The notes: generated by a model not told the origin, from the sequence alone. A stretch of 64,000 nucleotides of DNA from Aestuariivita sp. (GCA_018401465.1 JAGYKE010000004.1:992001-1056000); one strand, 5' to 3'. Shown: positions 44,167-53,709, numbered from the stretch's first letter. Numbers and translations are program-made.

Positions 44167-44520
44167 ATGACCGAGCCTGACCAGACGCGCAAACTGGCCG
44201 AACTGGACGCCCGGATCGCTGCTGCCAAGGCGGCGCAGGCCCCGAAGCCCCGGATGGAAGAGCATTATTCACAGGCCGAGCATGCCTGGCGGATGGTGCT
44301 CGAACTCGTGGCGGGCCTGGGTATCGGGTTCCTCATGGGGTACGGGTTGGATACGGTTCTGGGCACCACGCCGTGGTTCATGATCGTGTTCGTCTTTCTC
44401 GGCTTCGCGGCCGGCGTCAGATCGATGCTGCGCAGCGCGAACGAGATGCAGGAAAAACACGCGGCCAAGGCTGCGGAAGACGGTTCAGGGGCGCCGGGCG
44501 CCGACGACGAGGGGACGTGA
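44167..44520 (+). CDS. atpI: F0F1 ATP synthase subunit I
   Basis: The 117-residue protein has two transmembrane segments (about 43-61 and 68-86) with [23 protein letters not shown], the alphaproteobacterial AtpI/gene 1 type. It helps in assembly of the c-ring. It is the first gene of the F0 operon and lies 4 bp before atpB. The ends are charged (Ala/Lys-rich N-terminus and acidic C-terminus). Confidence 0.92.
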   Translation: MTEPDQTRKLAELDARIAAAKAAQAPKPRMEEHYSQAEHAWRMVLELVAGLGIGFLMGYGLDTVLGTTPWFMIVFVFLGFAAGVRSMLRSANEMQEKHAAKAAEDGSGAPGADDEGT

Positions 44521-44524
44521 GCGA

Positions 44525-45268
44525 ATGGCAAGCGAAGACGCAGGTCTTGTGTTCAAACCGATGGATCAGTTCATCGTCAAGCCGCTGTTCGGCGGCGACG
44601 TGATCCATTGGTACACGCCGACCAACGGAACGCTTTGGCTGTTTGTTTCGGTGATGGCAGTCGTGGGCCTGATGGTCCTGACCACCTCGCGCCGGGCGAT
44701 CGTGCCGTCGCGCGGTCAGTCGGTCGCGGAACTCGCCTACGGCTTCGTGTACAAGATGGTCGAGGATGTGACCGGCAAGGACGGGCTCAAGTTCTTCCCC
44801 TACATTTTCACGCTGTTCCTCTTCATCCTGTGCGCAAACTTCCTCGCGCTCATCCCGATGAGCTTTTCGACCACCTCGCATCTGGCCGTGACGGCGGTTT
44901 TGGCGTTGGCCGTGTTCGTAACGGTCATTGTGGTCGGCTTCGCCAAGAACGGCGTGGGCTTCCTCAAGCTGTTCTGGCTGACCTCGGCGCCGCCGGTCAT
45001 GCGCCCGGTTCTGGCCGTGCTGGAGATCATGCTGTTCTTCGCCCGCCCGGTCAGCCATTCGGTCCGTCTGTTCGGTGCCATCATGGCCGGTCACGCCGTG
45101 GTGAAGGTCTTCGCGGGCTTTGCCCAGATCACCGCCGCCGCGCCTGTCGCGATCCTTGGCGTAGTCGCCATCTACGGGCTGGAGGTCATGGTCGCGGCGA
45201 TCCAGGCCTATGTCTTCACCATGCTGACCTGCGTCTATCTCAAGGACGCCCTGCACCCGCATCACTGA
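44525..45268 (+). CDS. atpB: F0F1 ATP synthase subunit a
   Basis: The 247-residue membrane protein is subunit a. The essential proton-path arginine lies in [19 protein letters not shown] (near residue 179), followed by the family segments [22 protein letters not shown] at the end. It forms the proton half-channels against the c-ring. It follows atpI by 4 bp and precedes atpE by 63 bp. Confidence 0.96.
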   Translation: MASEDAGLVFKPMDQFIVKPLFGGDVIHWYTPTNGTLWLFVSVMAVVGLMVLTTSRRAIVPSRGQSVAELAYGFVYKMVEDVTGKDGLKFFPYIFTLFLFILCANFLALIPMSFSTTSHLAVTAVLALAVFVTVIVVGFAKNGVGFLKLFWLTSAPPVMRPVLAVLEIMLFFARPVSHSVRLFGAIMAGHAVVKVFAGFAQITAAAPVAILGVVAIYGLEVMVAAIQAYVFTMLTCVYLKDALHPHH

Positions 45269-45331
45269 AGATGCGTGACCTCACGCATCTTCCCCGAATT
45301 CAAATCATTCCATCGTAAGGAGAACAAGGAC

Positions 45332-45568
45332 ATGGAAGGCAATATCGCAGAACTCGGCCAGTATCTCGGCGCAGGCCTCGCGGCCATCGGCTCGGGCTTC
45401 GCAGCCATCGGCGTGGGCAACGTGGCGGGCAATTTCCTTGCCGGCGCGCTGCGCAACCCCTCGGCCGCTGCATCGCAGACCGCCACTCTGTTCATCGGCA
45501 TCGCCTTCGCGGAAGCTCTGGGGATCTTCGCGTTCCTCGTCGCTCTGCTGCTGATGTTCGCCGTCTGA
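45332..45568 (+). CDS. atpE: F0F1 ATP synthase subunit c
   Basis: The 78-residue hairpin proteolipid has helix 1 with [21 protein letters not shown] and helix 2 with the proton-binding carboxylate E61 in [13 protein letters not shown]. Absence of the Gln/Ser/Thr sodium ligands suggests H+ coupling. The ATG at 45332 has AAGGA just upstream; an earlier in-frame ATG at 45275 would add 19 residues and is not used in the family. Confidence 0.96.
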   Translation: MEGNIAELGQYLGAGLAAIGSGFAAIGVGNVAGNFLAGALRNPSAAASQTATLFIGIAFAEALGIFAFLVALLLMFAV

Positions 45569-45651
45569 TCTTCCGGAAGTCTATCCTTACGGTCGGGCGG
45601 TGTGCATGCGCGCGCCGCCCGGTGTAACGGCACCTTCCCAAGGAGGACGAC

Positions 45652-46188
45652 ATGGCAACCGAGACGCTTGGCGATGCTGCGGGCAAGGCGGCTGACGCCG
45701 TCGGCATGCCCCAGCTCGACATCACGACCTTTCCGAACCAGATCTTCTGGTTGCTGGTCACGCTGGTCGCGATCTATCTGATCCTGACCCGGATCGCGCT
45801 GCCGCGGATCGCGGCGACTCTGGGTGAACGTCAGGGCACGATTACGAACGATCTGGCCAAGGCCGAGGATCTGAGGGCGCAGGCCGCACAGGCCGAAGCC
45901 ACCTACAACAAGGCCTTGGCCGAAGCCAAGACCGAGGTGCAGCGCATCTCCGCCGCGGCACGGGCCGACATTCAGGCCGATCTGGACCGCGCCATCGCCA
46001 AGGCTGACGCCGAGATTTCGGCCAAAGCGGCCGAGTCCGAGAAGGCCATTGCAGAGATCCGCGCGGGTGCCATGGACAATGTGCGCGCCGTCGCGACCGA
46101 AACCGCGGCCGAGATCGCCGCGGCCATGGGCGTGTCCGCGGATGCCAAGGATATCGAGGCCGCTGTCGCGGCCCGGGTGAAGGGATAG
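45652..46188 (+). CDS. atpG: F0F1 ATP synthase subunit b'
   Basis: The 178-residue protein has an unusual N-terminal 25 residues before the membrane helix ([22 protein letters not shown], about 28-50), then a long Ala/Glu/Lys coiled coil to about 160, forming half of the peripheral stalk. Phototrophs and Alphaproteobacteria carry a b/b' heterodimer; this is the b' member (also called atpF'). AGGAGG precedes the ATG. Confidence 0.92.
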   Translation: MATETLGDAAGKAADAVGMPQLDITTFPNQIFWLLVTLVAIYLILTRIALPRIAATLGERQGTITNDLAKAEDLRAQAAQAEATYNKALAEAKTEVQRISAAARADIQADLDRAIAKADAEISAKAAESEKAIAEIRAGAMDNVRAVATETAAEIAAAMGVSADAKDIEAAVAARVKG

Positions 46189-46192
46189 GATC

Positions 46193-46753
46193 ATGCGCAT
46201 CACTCTGACCGCAGGCCTCACTTTCGCCGCCGTGACCCCGGCTTTCGCCGCCGAGGGGCCGTTCTTTTCGCTGGCAAATTCGGACTTCGTCGTTCTGATC
46301 TCGTTCCTGCTGTTCGTCGGCGTCCTTGTATATTTCAAGGTGCCGGGAGTGATCGGCGGCATGCTCGACAAGCGGGCGCAGCAGATCAAGGCCGATCTCG
46401 ACGAGGCGCGTACGCTTCGGGAAGAGGCGCAGACGATCCTTGCCACGTTCGAGCGCAAGCAAAAGGAAGTGCAGGCGCAGGCCGACAAGATCGTCGCCGC
46501 GGCGAAAGAGGAAGCGGCCCGCGCCGCCGACCAGGCCAAGATGGATCTGCAGGAGTCGATCGCGCGCCGCGTTGCGGCCGCCGAGGGCCAGATCGCGTCC
46601 GCCGAAGCCGCCGCCGTGCGGGAAGTGCGTGACCAGGCCATCACCGTTGCCATCTCGACGGCGCGCGAGGTCATCGCCAAGGGACTGACCGCACAGAAGG
46701 CCAATGCCCTGATCGAAGACGCGATCAAGGACGTCGACGCCAAGTTGCACTGA
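46193..46753 (+). CDS. atpF: F0F1 ATP synthase subunit b
   Basis: The 186-residue protein starts with a signal-like stretch (MRITLTAGLTFAAVTPAFAAEG), then a membrane helix (VVLISFLLFVGVLVYFKV, about 36-54) and a long coiled coil, ending in ALIEDAIKDVDAKLH. It pairs with b' to form the stator stalk. It follows b' by 4 bp and closes the F0 operon; the F1 genes (atpHAGDC) lie elsewhere, as is normal in Rhodobacterales. Confidence 0.93.
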   Translation: MRITLTAGLTFAAVTPAFAAEGPFFSLANSDFVVLISFLLFVGVLVYFKVPGVIGGMLDKRAQQIKADLDEARTLREEAQTILATFERKQKEVQAQADKIVAAAKEEAARAADQAKMDLQESIARRVAAAEGQIASAEAAAVREVRDQAITVAISTAREVIAKGLTAQKANALIEDAIKDVDAKLH

Positions 46754-46772
46754 CGGCACCGACCGCCACAGG

Positions 46773-46799
46773 AAAGCCCCGCAGTTTGCGGGGCTTTTT
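46773..46799 (+). terminator. Terminator of the F0 operon
   Basis: AAAGCCCCGCA (46773-46783) pairs with TGCGGGGCTTT (46787-46797) with a 3-base loop and a run of five T residues (46795-46799). It lies 20 bp after the atpF stop. Confidence 0.93.
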
Positions 46800-46876
46800 C
46801 ATTTGCGGGCCGCAGTGCACAGGACGTCGGCCCCCCATGCAGGCGTGCCGTCACCGTGGACAGGTCGGGGCCGGAC

Positions 46877-47644
46877 TCAGCCCCGCAGTTCTTGTTCAAG
46901 CCGTTTGCGGGCGATGGCTTCGTGCCGGTCGGCCCTGCGCTGGTCGGTGAGCGCCTGCGCCACATAATCGAGATGCGCTTCCACAGCGGCCCGGGCCGCG
47001 TCGGGGTCGCGGGCCTGCAGGGCGTCGTTGATGGCGCGGTGCTGGTCCAGAAGGGCGCTGCGTGTCGTGCGCTGGCGGAACATGACCTGTCGGTTGTAGA
47101 AGACGCCCTGCCGCAACAGATCATACATTGACCGCATCATGTGCAGCATGACGACGTTGTGGCTGGCCTCGATGATGGCGGTGTGGAACTGCGCGTCAAG
47201 CACGCCTTCCTCGTCCGGGTTCCGCTTGGCGTGGGCCGCCTCCATCTTTTCAAAAACAGTCTGGATGACCTTCAGGTCGCTGTCCGAGGCAAGCCGCGCC
47301 GCGCGTTCTGCGGCCAGACCCTCCATGTCGCGCCGAAAGGACAGGTAGTCGAAGACCGCCTCGTCATGGGTTGCAAAGAGACGGGTCAAAGCAGGCGAAA
47401 ACGCCGATCCCAGCACATCGGCCACGTAGATGCCCGACCCTGCGCGCGTCGTAACAAGCCCCTGTTCCTGCAATTCGGCCACTGCGTCCCGCAGGGACGG
47501 GCGCGACACGCCCAGACGTTCGGACAATTCGCGTTCCGCCGGCAGCCGTTCGCCCGGCCGCAGGATGCCGCGCAGGATCAGAAGCTCGATCTGGCGGACG
47601 ACCGAAGTCGACAGTTTCTCGGGGTGCACGGGTTCGAACGGCAT
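46877..47644 (-). CDS. FadR-subfamily GntR regulator
   Basis: This 255-residue protein has an N-terminal GntR winged helix (KLSTSVVRQIELLILRGILRPGERLPAERELSERLGVSRPSLRDAVAELQEQGLV) and an FCD effector domain (about 90-235) with the usual Asp/His metal ligands, as in LldR/PdhR/GlcC relatives. No catabolic gene is beside it on the same strand. The 11-bp dyad TGGT-CAA-ACCA 16 bp upstream of its start suggests autoregulation. The effector is probably a small carboxylate. Confidence 0.88.
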   Translation of the reverse strand: MPFEPVHPEKLSTSVVRQIELLILRGILRPGERLPAERELSERLGVSRPSLRDAVAELQEQGLVTTRAGSGIYVADVLGSAFSPALTRLFATHDEAVFDYLSFRRDMEGLAAERAARLASDSDLKVIQTVFEKMEAAHAKRNPDEEGVLDAQFHTAIIEASHNVVMLHMMRSMYDLLRQGVFYNRQVMFRQRTTRSALLDQHRAINDALQARDPDAARAAVEAHLDYVAQALTDQRRADRHEAIARKRLEQELRG

Positions 47645-47659
47645 GGCTTATCCTGAATT

Positions 47660-47677
47660 TGGTCAAACCATATGACC
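47660..47677. promoter_or_regulatory. FadR-type operator upstream of the GntR gene
   Basis: TGGT-CAA-ACCA at 47660-47670 is a perfect match to the FCD-GntR consensus of the TGGT-N3-ACCA type. An overlapping larger dyad GGTCA-N7-TGACC covers 47661-47677. Confidence 0.75.
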
Positions 47678-47712
47678 AGCCCCATGCGGCGGCAATGCGT
47701 GGAAAGGTCCTG

Positions 47713-47720
47713 TTAACCAT
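47713..47720 (+). promoter_or_regulatory. CtrA-like half-site TTAACCAT
   Basis: The octamer TTAACCAT is the known CtrA half-site and lies 19 bp upstream of the lipoprotein ATG. A single half-site in 64 kb can arise by chance, so this is weak. Confidence 0.3.
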
Positions 47721-47738
47721 GTTGGGGCAGTATGACCC

Positions 47739-48029
47739 ATGCGTCTGTTTCTTCCCCTGATCCTTCTGGCTGCCTGCAACACGCCCACCGCGCCCTTCCG
47801 GGGGATCGACCCCGTGCGCGTCACAGTCGACGGCAGCACCTTCGATGTCCGCATCCGCGACGATCTGGCCGAGGCGATCCGCGTCAATGCCCAGTACGCG
47901 CCCCGGCTTGGCCCGATCGAAGGGCGCGCCGCCCGCGCGATGCAGCAGGTCAGCGGATGCGCGGTGCGCCGTGTCACCGGCGACCAGGCCTTGCTTCTGG
48001 GCCAGCTTGACTGCCCTCGGCCCGACTGA
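47739..48029 (+). CDS. Small lipoprotein, unknown function
   Basis: The 96-residue protein starts MRLFLPLILLAACNTP, with a lipobox LAAC at residues 10-13, so it should be a lipid-anchored cell-envelope protein. The remainder is a small alpha/beta domain (VRVTVDGSTFDVRIRDDLAEAI and two further cysteines). No family is recognised. It is preceded by a CtrA-like half-site TTAACCAT at 47713 and is not coupled to smc, which starts 121 bp later. Confidence 0.75.
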   Translation: MRLFLPLILLAACNTPTAPFRGIDPVRVTVDGSTFDVRIRDDLAEAIRVNAQYAPRLGPIEGRAARAMQQVSGCAVRRVTGDQALLLGQLDCPRPD

Positions 48030-48042
48030 TCCTGCAGTATAT

Positions 48043-48051
48043 TGTGGATAA
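48043..48051 (-). promoter_or_regulatory. Perfect DnaA box upstream of smc
   Basis: TGTGGATAA on this strand is TTATCCACA on the other, the consensus DnaA box. It lies 100 bp upstream of the smc start and could tie smc expression to replication initiation, or be a titration site. Confidence 0.6.
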
Positions 48052-48150
48052 GGGGCCGCGCACTGCCACATCCAGAGGTAGAAGCGTTGACAGGGGGCGT
48101 CGTGGCACTCACCCTGATCCGATGTTCGGAATCATGGGGGCCCAAGCCCG

Positions 48151-51100
48151 TTGCGCTTCAGCAAACTGCGACTGACCGGCTTCAAGAGCTTTGTCGATCC
48201 CACCGATCTCTTGATCGCGGATGGGCTGACCGGGGTTGTCGGTCCGAACGGGTGCGGCAAGTCGAACCTGCTCGAGGCGCTGCGCTGGGTCATGGGCGAA
48301 AACCGCCCCACCGCCATGCGCGGCGGCGGGATGGAGGACGTGATCTTCGCGGGCGCTGCCACCCGCCCCGCGCGCAACTTCGCCGAAGTCGGGCTGATCA
48401 TCGACAATTCCGAACGCCTCGCACCGTCGGGGTTCAATGACGCCGACAGCCTGGAAATCATCCGCCGCATCACCCGGGACGTGGGCAGCGCCTACAAGGT
48501 CAACGGCAAGGACGTGCGCGCGCGCGACGTGCAGATGCTGTTCGCCGATGCCTCGACCGGGGCGCATTCCCCCGCGCTGGTGCGGCAGGGGCAGATTTCG
48601 GAACTGATCAACGCCAAACCGTCGTCGCGCCGCCGCATCCTCGAGGAAGCGGCGGGCATATCGGGTCTCTATCAGCGCCGCCACGAGGCGGAACTGAAAC
48701 TGTCGGGTGCCGAGACGAACCTCGCCCGTGTCGATGACGTGATCGAGCAATTGGCGAACCAGTTGCAGGCGCTGGCGCGTCAGGCCCGGCAGGCGGCACG
48801 CTACCGCGAGATCGGCGAACAGTTGCGCCATGCCGAGGGGCTGCTTCTTTATCGCCGCTGGCGCGAGGCCGACGAGGCCCGTGCCGAGGCCGAGGCGGCG
48901 CTGCGCGCGCGCACGACCGCGACGGCGCAGGCCGAAGCCGCCGCGCGTGCCGCCGCGAAGGCCCGCGCGACCGCCGAAGAGGCCCTGCCGCCGCTGCGCG
49001 AGGAAGAGACGATCGCCGGCGCCGTCCTGCAGCGCCTGTCGATGGAACGCGACCGGCTGACCGAGGAAGAGGCGCGCGCCCGCGACACGATCGCGGCCCT
49101 GACCGCCCGCATCGGGCAACTGGCCCATGACATCGACCGGGAAACCGGCCTGAACCGGGATGCGGGCGAAACGATCCAGCGGCTCGAATGGGAACAGCGC
49201 GAACTCGCCAAGGCGTCGCAGGGGCATGACGACCGGTTGGCCGAGGCGCAGGCCGCCGCGAAAGAGGCAGCAGCCCTCCTGCAGGACCGCGAGGCGCACC
49301 TGACCCAGGTGACCGAGGATGTCGCGCGCCTTGCCGCGCGGCACCAGTCGGCGCATCGCCTGCTCGAGGATATCCGCAAGACCCTGGCCCGCGCCGAGGG
49401 CGAGGCCGACAAGGCCCGCGCCACCGTCGCCGCCGCGCGCGACACGCTGGCCCGCGCGGCCCAGGACCAGACCCGCGCGACCCTGGCCGAGGCCGAGGCG
49501 CAGGACCTCGCCCGCCGTGCGGACGAGGCGTTGACCGCCGCCGACACCGCGCGGTCCGACACCCAGTCGCGCGAGGCCGAGGCGCGCGCGCAACGCTCGG
49601 CCGCCGAAGGGGAACTTGGCGCACTGCGTGCCGAGGTGGGCGCGCTGGCCAAGCTGGTGCAGCGCGACACTGCCGAGGGCGGGCAGGTCATGGACGCCCT
49701 GACCGTCGCCCCGGGCTTCGAAAAGGCGCTGGGTGCGGCGCTGGCCGATGACCTGCGCGCCCCCGCCGTGGGCGCTGACGGCCCTTCGGGTTGGGTCACG
49801 CTGCCGCCCTATGACGCGGTGCAGCCCCTTCCGTCGGGTGTGCAGCCGCTGTCGGACCATGTGCGCGTGCCGCCGGAACTGGCGCGGCGGATCGGGCAGA
49901 TCGGGCTGGTCGATGCCGATGACGGCCCGCGTCTACAGGCGCTGCTGCGGCCCGGGCAGCGACTTGTTTCCACGGAAGGCGATCTCTGGCGCTGGGATGG
50001 CTATCGCGCCTGGGCCGAAGACGCGCCGAGCGCGGCTGCCCTGCGGCTTGAACAGCTCAACCGGCTTGAGGCGCTCAAGCAGGAGACCGAGCGTGTGACG
50101 GCGCGCGCCGATGCCGCGCGGCTTGCCCATGACAGCCTGCAGAAGCGGCTGGCCGACCTGACCGCCGCCGACCGCGCCGCGCGCGACGCCCGGCGCGAGG
50201 CTGACGCGAAGGTGGCCGAGGCTGCCCGCGCACTCAGCCGGGCCGAGGCCGACCGCAACCTGGCCGAAGGGCGGCTCGAGACCGCGAACCTTGCCGTCGC
50301 CCGCCATGACGAAGACGCCTCCGCCGCCCGCCTGCAACTGCGCGAGGCCGAACAGGCGGTGGCCGATCTGGGCGATCTGGCCAGCGCGCGGGCCGAGGTC
50401 GAGGATATCCGCATCACCGTCGAAGCCGCCCGGATGACGATGATGACCCGACGGTCCGCCCATGACGAAGTCCGCCGCGAAGGCGAGGCGCGCACGCGCC
50501 GGTCGCAGGAGGTGACAAAGGACCTCAGCGGCTGGCGACACCGGTTGGAAACGGCGGAAAAGCGCAGCGCCGAACTGGCCGAACGCAAGGCGCAAGGCGA
50601 AACCGACCTTGCCGCCGCCAGCGCCGCGCCCACCCGCATCGCTGGGGATCGCGCCCGCCTGCAGGATCAGATCGCCACGGCCGAGGCGCGCAAGGCCGAA
50701 GCCTCGGATGCGCTTTCGCAGGGCGAGGCGGCGCAGCGCGCCGCGGTGCAGGCCGAACGCGACGCCGAACGCGCCGCCTCCGAGGCGCGCGAGGCCCGCG
50801 CCCGCGCCGAAGCCCGCGCCGAGGCCGCGCGTGAAACCGTGAGTGCCGCGGCCGAACGCATCGCCGAAGACGTGCAGATGACGCCGAACCAGCTTTTGAC
50901 GAAGCTTGACGTTAATCCCGGCGACATGCCCGGCGCCGACCATCTGGAGACCGAGGTCAACCGGCTCAAGCGGCAGCGCGACGCGCTGGGCGCGGTGAAC
51001 CTGCGCGCCGAAGAGGATGCCGCCGAAGTTCAGACCGAACACGACACGCTGGTGAAGGAAAAGACCGATCTCGAGGATGCGATCCGCACGCTGCGGGCCG

Positions 51101-51606
51101 GGATCGCCAGCCTCAACCGCGAAGGCCGTGAACGGCTGCTGACGGCCTTCGAACAGGTCAACGGCAATTTCACGCTGCTGTTCACGCATCTTTTCGGCGG
51201 GGGCGAGGCGAACCTCGTCATGGTCGAAAGCGACGATCCGCTGGATGCGGGGCTCGAGATCATGTGCCAGCCGCCGGGCAAGAAACTGTCCACGCTGTCC
51301 CTTCTGTCCGGGGGAGAACAGACGCTGACGGCGCTGGCGCTGATCTTTGCGGTGTTCCTTGCCAACCCCGCGCCGATCTGCGTGCTCGACGAGGTCGACG
51401 CACCGCTTGACGATGCGAACGTCACGCGGTTCTGCGATCTTCTCGATGAGATGTGCCGCCGCACCGACACGCGGTTCCTGATCATCACGCATCATGCCGT
51501 CACAATGGCTCGGATGGACCGCCTGTTCGGGGTGACGATGCAGGAGCAGGGCGTATCGCAGCTGGTCTCGGTCGATCTGAAGAAGGCCGAGGCGATGGTC
51601 GCCTGA
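48151..51606 (+). CDS. smc: Chromosome partition protein SMC
   Basis: This 1151-residue protein has the full SMC plan: Walker A GPNGCGKSN at 31-39, long coiled coils with a hinge around residues 510-640, signature LSGGEQTLTALALIF near 1050 and Walker B CVLDEVDAPLDD near 1076. It makes DNA loops and condenses chromosome with ScpA/ScpB, which are not in this window. The coding frame starts at a TTG at 48151; no ATG is in frame upstream. A perfect DnaA box lies upstream. Confidence 0.97.
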   Translation: MRFSKLRLTGFKSFVDPTDLLIADGLTGVVGPNGCGKSNLLEALRWVMGENRPTAMRGGGMEDVIFAGAATRPARNFAEVGLIIDNSERLAPSGFNDADSLEIIRRITRDVGSAYKVNGKDVRARDVQMLFADASTGAHSPALVRQGQISELINAKPSSRRRILEEAAGISGLYQRRHEAELKLSGAETNLARVDDVIEQLANQLQALARQARQAARYREIGEQLRHAEGLLLYRRWREADEARAEAEAALRARTTATAQAEAAARAAAKARATAEEALPPLREEETIAGAVLQRLSMERDRLTEEEARARDTIAALTARIGQLAHDIDRETGLNRDAGETIQRLEWEQRELAKASQGHDDRLAEAQAAAKEAAALLQDREAHLTQVTEDVARLAARHQSAHRLLEDIRKTLARAEGEADKARATVAAARDTLARAAQDQTRATLAEAEAQDLARRADEALTAADTARSDTQSREAEARAQRSAAEGELGALRAEVGALAKLVQRDTAEGGQVMDALTVAPGFEKALGAALADDLRAPAVGADGPSGWVTLPPYDAVQPLPSGVQPLSDHVRVPPELARRIGQIGLVDADDGPRLQALLRPGQRLVSTEGDLWRWDGYRAWAEDAPSAAALRLEQLNRLEALKQETERVTARADAARLAHDSLQKRLADLTAADRAARDARREADAKVAEAARALSRAEADRNLAEGRLETANLAVARHDEDASAARLQLREAEQAVADLGDLASARAEVEDIRITVEAARMTMMTRRSAHDEVRREGEARTRRSQEVTKDLSGWRHRLETAEKRSAELAERKAQGETDLAAASAAPTRIAGDRARLQDQIATAEARKAEASDALSQGEAAQRAAVQAERDAERAASEAREARARAEARAEAARETVSAAAERIAEDVQMTPNQLLTKLDVNPGDMPGADHLETEVNRLKRQRDALGAVNLRAEEDAAEVQTEHDTLVKEKTDLEDAIRTLRAGIASLNREGRERLLTAFEQVNGNFTLLFTHLFGGGEANLVMVESDDPLDAGLEIMCQPPGKKLSTLSLLSGGEQTLTALALIFAVFLANPAPICVLDEVDAPLDDANVTRFCDLLDEMCRRTDTRFLIITHHAVTMARMDRLFGVTMQEQGVSQLVSVDLKKAEAMVA

Positions 51607-51663
51607 GGGGCGGTGCCGTCATTGTGATTTTCATTCGGGCCCCGGGTGCGTAGCCTGAGCCCG

Positions 51664-52053
51664 ATGACACGCAGCCTCACACTCGCTCTCTGTCTTGCCG
51701 TGGGCATGATGGCCTCGGCACAAGAGCAGTCCCCGGACTGGAAGCTGCTGCCGGGGGATATGCCGCTGTCACCACTGGAGCTTGGATCGTTCGCAGATGG
51801 CGGGGCGCTGACCTTTCACGACGACGGCGTTTCGCGGTTTTCGCCCGGCGGATCTTATTCCTATACCTATGCCAATGACGGCGGAACGGCTTTCGGCACC
51901 TTCGACATCCGCGATGACGGGCGTGTCTGCATCGACTTCCGCAACGGCATGGGGCGCTGCGATCTGTATGTACGCAACGGTCTGCGGCTGATCTTGCTGA
52001 CCGAGCGCGGCGACCGCTTTCCCGTCAAGATCGAGCTTGGCATTAAGCCCTGA
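51664..52053 (+). CDS. Secreted small beta-rich protein, unknown
   Basis: The 129-residue protein has a signal peptide (MTRSLTLALCLAVGMMASAQEQ, cut near residue 20). The mature part is beta-rich, with YTYANDGGTAFGTFDIRDDGRVCIDFRNGMGRCDLYVRNG and two cysteines likely to form a disulfide. I do not know the family. I start at the ATG at 51664; an upstream ATG at 51646 adds six residues. It is not coupled to smc or hemF. Confidence 0.78.
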   Translation: MTRSLTLALCLAVGMMASAQEQSPDWKLLPGDMPLSPLELGSFADGGALTFHDDGVSRFSPGGSYSYTYANDGGTAFGTFDIRDDGRVCIDFRNGMGRCDLYVRNGLRLILLTERGDRFPVKIELGIKP

Positions 52054-52129
52054 AAGCCGTGCGGATTCTGCGCGTGACGTGGCGGAGCGACTCTCCTACA
52101 CTCGCCTGTAAGACGCAGGAGACAGTGTG

Positions 52130-53023
52130 ATGACTTTCCAGTTTGACAGCGAAAAGATGACCGCCGCCGCGTGGTTCCGCAGGTTGCGCGACGACATCGT
52201 GGCCGCGTTCGAAGGGCTGGAAGACAGCCACACTCAAGGCCCGCTGAGCGACCGCGCCCCGGGCCGGTTCGAGGTGACCGAGACAAAGCGCCAGGGCGAC
52301 GCGGGCGAAGATGCCGGCGGCGGTTTGATGAGCGTCATGCGCGGCGGGCGCGTGTTCGAGAAGGTGGGCGTCAACGTCTCGACCGTCCACGGTCGGCTGG
52401 GCGACCGGGCGCAGGCGGCGATGATGGCGCGCAAGGGCCTGCCGGGGATGAAGGAAGACCCGCGGTTCTGGGCCAGCGGCATCAGCCTTGTCGCGCATAT
52501 GCAGAACCCGCATTGCCCGGCGGTGCACATGAACACGCGGATGTTCTGGACACCCCATGCCTGGTGGTTCGGCGGCGGGTCGGACCTGAACCCCTGCATC
52601 GAATATGCCGAGGATACCGCGCATTTCCACGCCACCCAGCAGGCGCATCTCGACCCGCACGGGGCGGCGCATTATCCGCGCCTGAAGGAGTGGGCGGACG
52701 AGTATTTCTTCGTTCCCCATCGGGGCCGCGCCCGCGGTGTCGGCGGCATCTTCATGGACGATTACTGCACCGGCGACTGGTCGGCGGATCTCGCGCTGAC
52801 ACAGGATATCGGCCGCGCCTTCCTGCCTGCCTTCGTGCCCCTGATCGAAAAGCGCCGCGTGCAGGATTGGAATGACGCCGACAAGGACACGCAACTGATC
52901 CATCGCGGTCTGTATGCGGAATACAATCTTGTCTACGACCGTGGCACCAAGTTCGGTCTGGAAACCGGCCATGATGCGAATGCGGTTCTCATGAGCCTGC
53001 CACCCCTGGCCAAGTGGGTCTGA
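52130..53023 (+). CDS. hemF: Oxygen-dependent coproporphyrinogen III oxidase
   Basis: This 297-residue cytoplasmic enzyme decarboxylates coproporphyrinogen III to protoporphyrinogen IX with O2. It has the HemF signatures WFGGGSDLNPCIEYAEDTAHFHATQQAHLDPHG and NLVYDRGTKFGLETGHDANAVLMSLPPLAKW. Length is normal. The ATG at 52130 has AGGAG eight bases upstream. The stop overlaps the start region of a Crp/Fnr regulator gene, which therefore follows it directly. Confidence 0.95.
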   Translation: MTFQFDSEKMTAAAWFRRLRDDIVAAFEGLEDSHTQGPLSDRAPGRFEVTETKRQGDAGEDAGGGLMSVMRGGRVFEKVGVNVSTVHGRLGDRAQAAMMARKGLPGMKEDPRFWASGISLVAHMQNPHCPAVHMNTRMFWTPHAWWFGGGSDLNPCIEYAEDTAHFHATQQAHLDPHGAAHYPRLKEWADEYFFVPHRGRARGVGGIFMDDYCTGDWSADLALTQDIGRAFLPAFVPLIEKRRVQDWNDADKDTQLIHRGLYAEYNLVYDRGTKFGLETGHDANAVLMSLPPLAKWV

Positions 53024-53709
53024 ACTTGACGCCGGGGACCGCTGCGGTTCTGCCGAAGACCGGGTTCCTTGCCGGGGCCTCGCAGGACCTGCGGGATCTT
53101 CTGGCGCGTGTCGCGACCGAAGTCGTGCTGAGCGGGGACGACGTCCTGTTCGAACAGGGTGATGATGGCGACGCGCTCTATGTCGTCGTGGCGGGGGGCA
53201 TCGAGTTGTCCGTGGTCTCGCGCGAGGGGCGCAAGCTCTCGCTCGACGTGGTCGGCCCGGGGGCGATGTTCGGGGAAATCGCGCTGTTCGATCCGACCGC
53301 CCGCACTGCCAGTGCCACGGCCGTGGGAGAGACACGCCTTCTTCGGGTGCGCAACGGCGACATCCTCGGTGAATTGCGCAACGCCCCGGAACTGGCCATC
53401 GACCTTGTCCGCCTGGCGGGCCAGCGCATGCGCTGGATGGGGCGGCAGTTGCACGAACAGGTCTTCCTGCCCATGCCCAGCCGATTGGCGTGCAAGATCC
53501 TGCATCTGACCGAAACCGAATGGGGCGCGGGCGATACGCTCGACATGTCGCAGTCGGAACTGGCCGATTTCGTCGGTGCCACGCGCGAGGCCGTGTCGAA
53601 GACGCTGTCGGGCTGGAAGGCCCGCGGCGTGATCGAGGCAACGCGCGGCGGTCTGCACATTCTCGACCGCGAGGCGCTGCAGACGCTGGCCGATTTCGAT
53701 TACATCTGA
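53014..53709 (+). CDS. Crp/Fnr-family regulator without Fe-S cysteines
   Basis: The protein has a cyclic-nucleotide-type beta-roll (EQGDDGDALYVVVAGGIELSVV near 48-69) and a C-terminal HTH (MSQSELADFVGATREAVSKTLSGWKARGVIEATRGGLHIL). It lacks the N-terminal cysteine cluster of FNR, so it is not an oxygen sensor of that kind. The recognition helix TREAVSK resembles CRP's SRETVGR. I start at the GTG at 53014 (231 residues), which overlaps the hemF stop by 10 bp; a TTG at 53026 is the alternative. It is transcribed with hemF. Confidence 0.88.
   Translation: MGLNLTPGTAAVLPKTGFLAGASQDLRDLLARVATEVVLSGDDVLFEQGDDGDALYVVVAGGIELSVVSREGRKLSLDVVGPGAMFGEIALFDPTARTASATAVGETRLLRVRNGDILGELRNAPELAIDLVRLAGQRMRWMGRQLHEQVFLPMPSRLACKILHLTETEWGAGDTLDMSQSELADFVGATREAVSKTLSGWKARGVIEATRGGLHILDREALQTLADFDYI

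Noticed and set aside
53014-53709. FnrL identity for the Crp/Fnr-family protein
   Set aside because: The N-terminal cysteine cluster needed for the iron-sulfur centre is absent, and the recognition helix is CRP-like.
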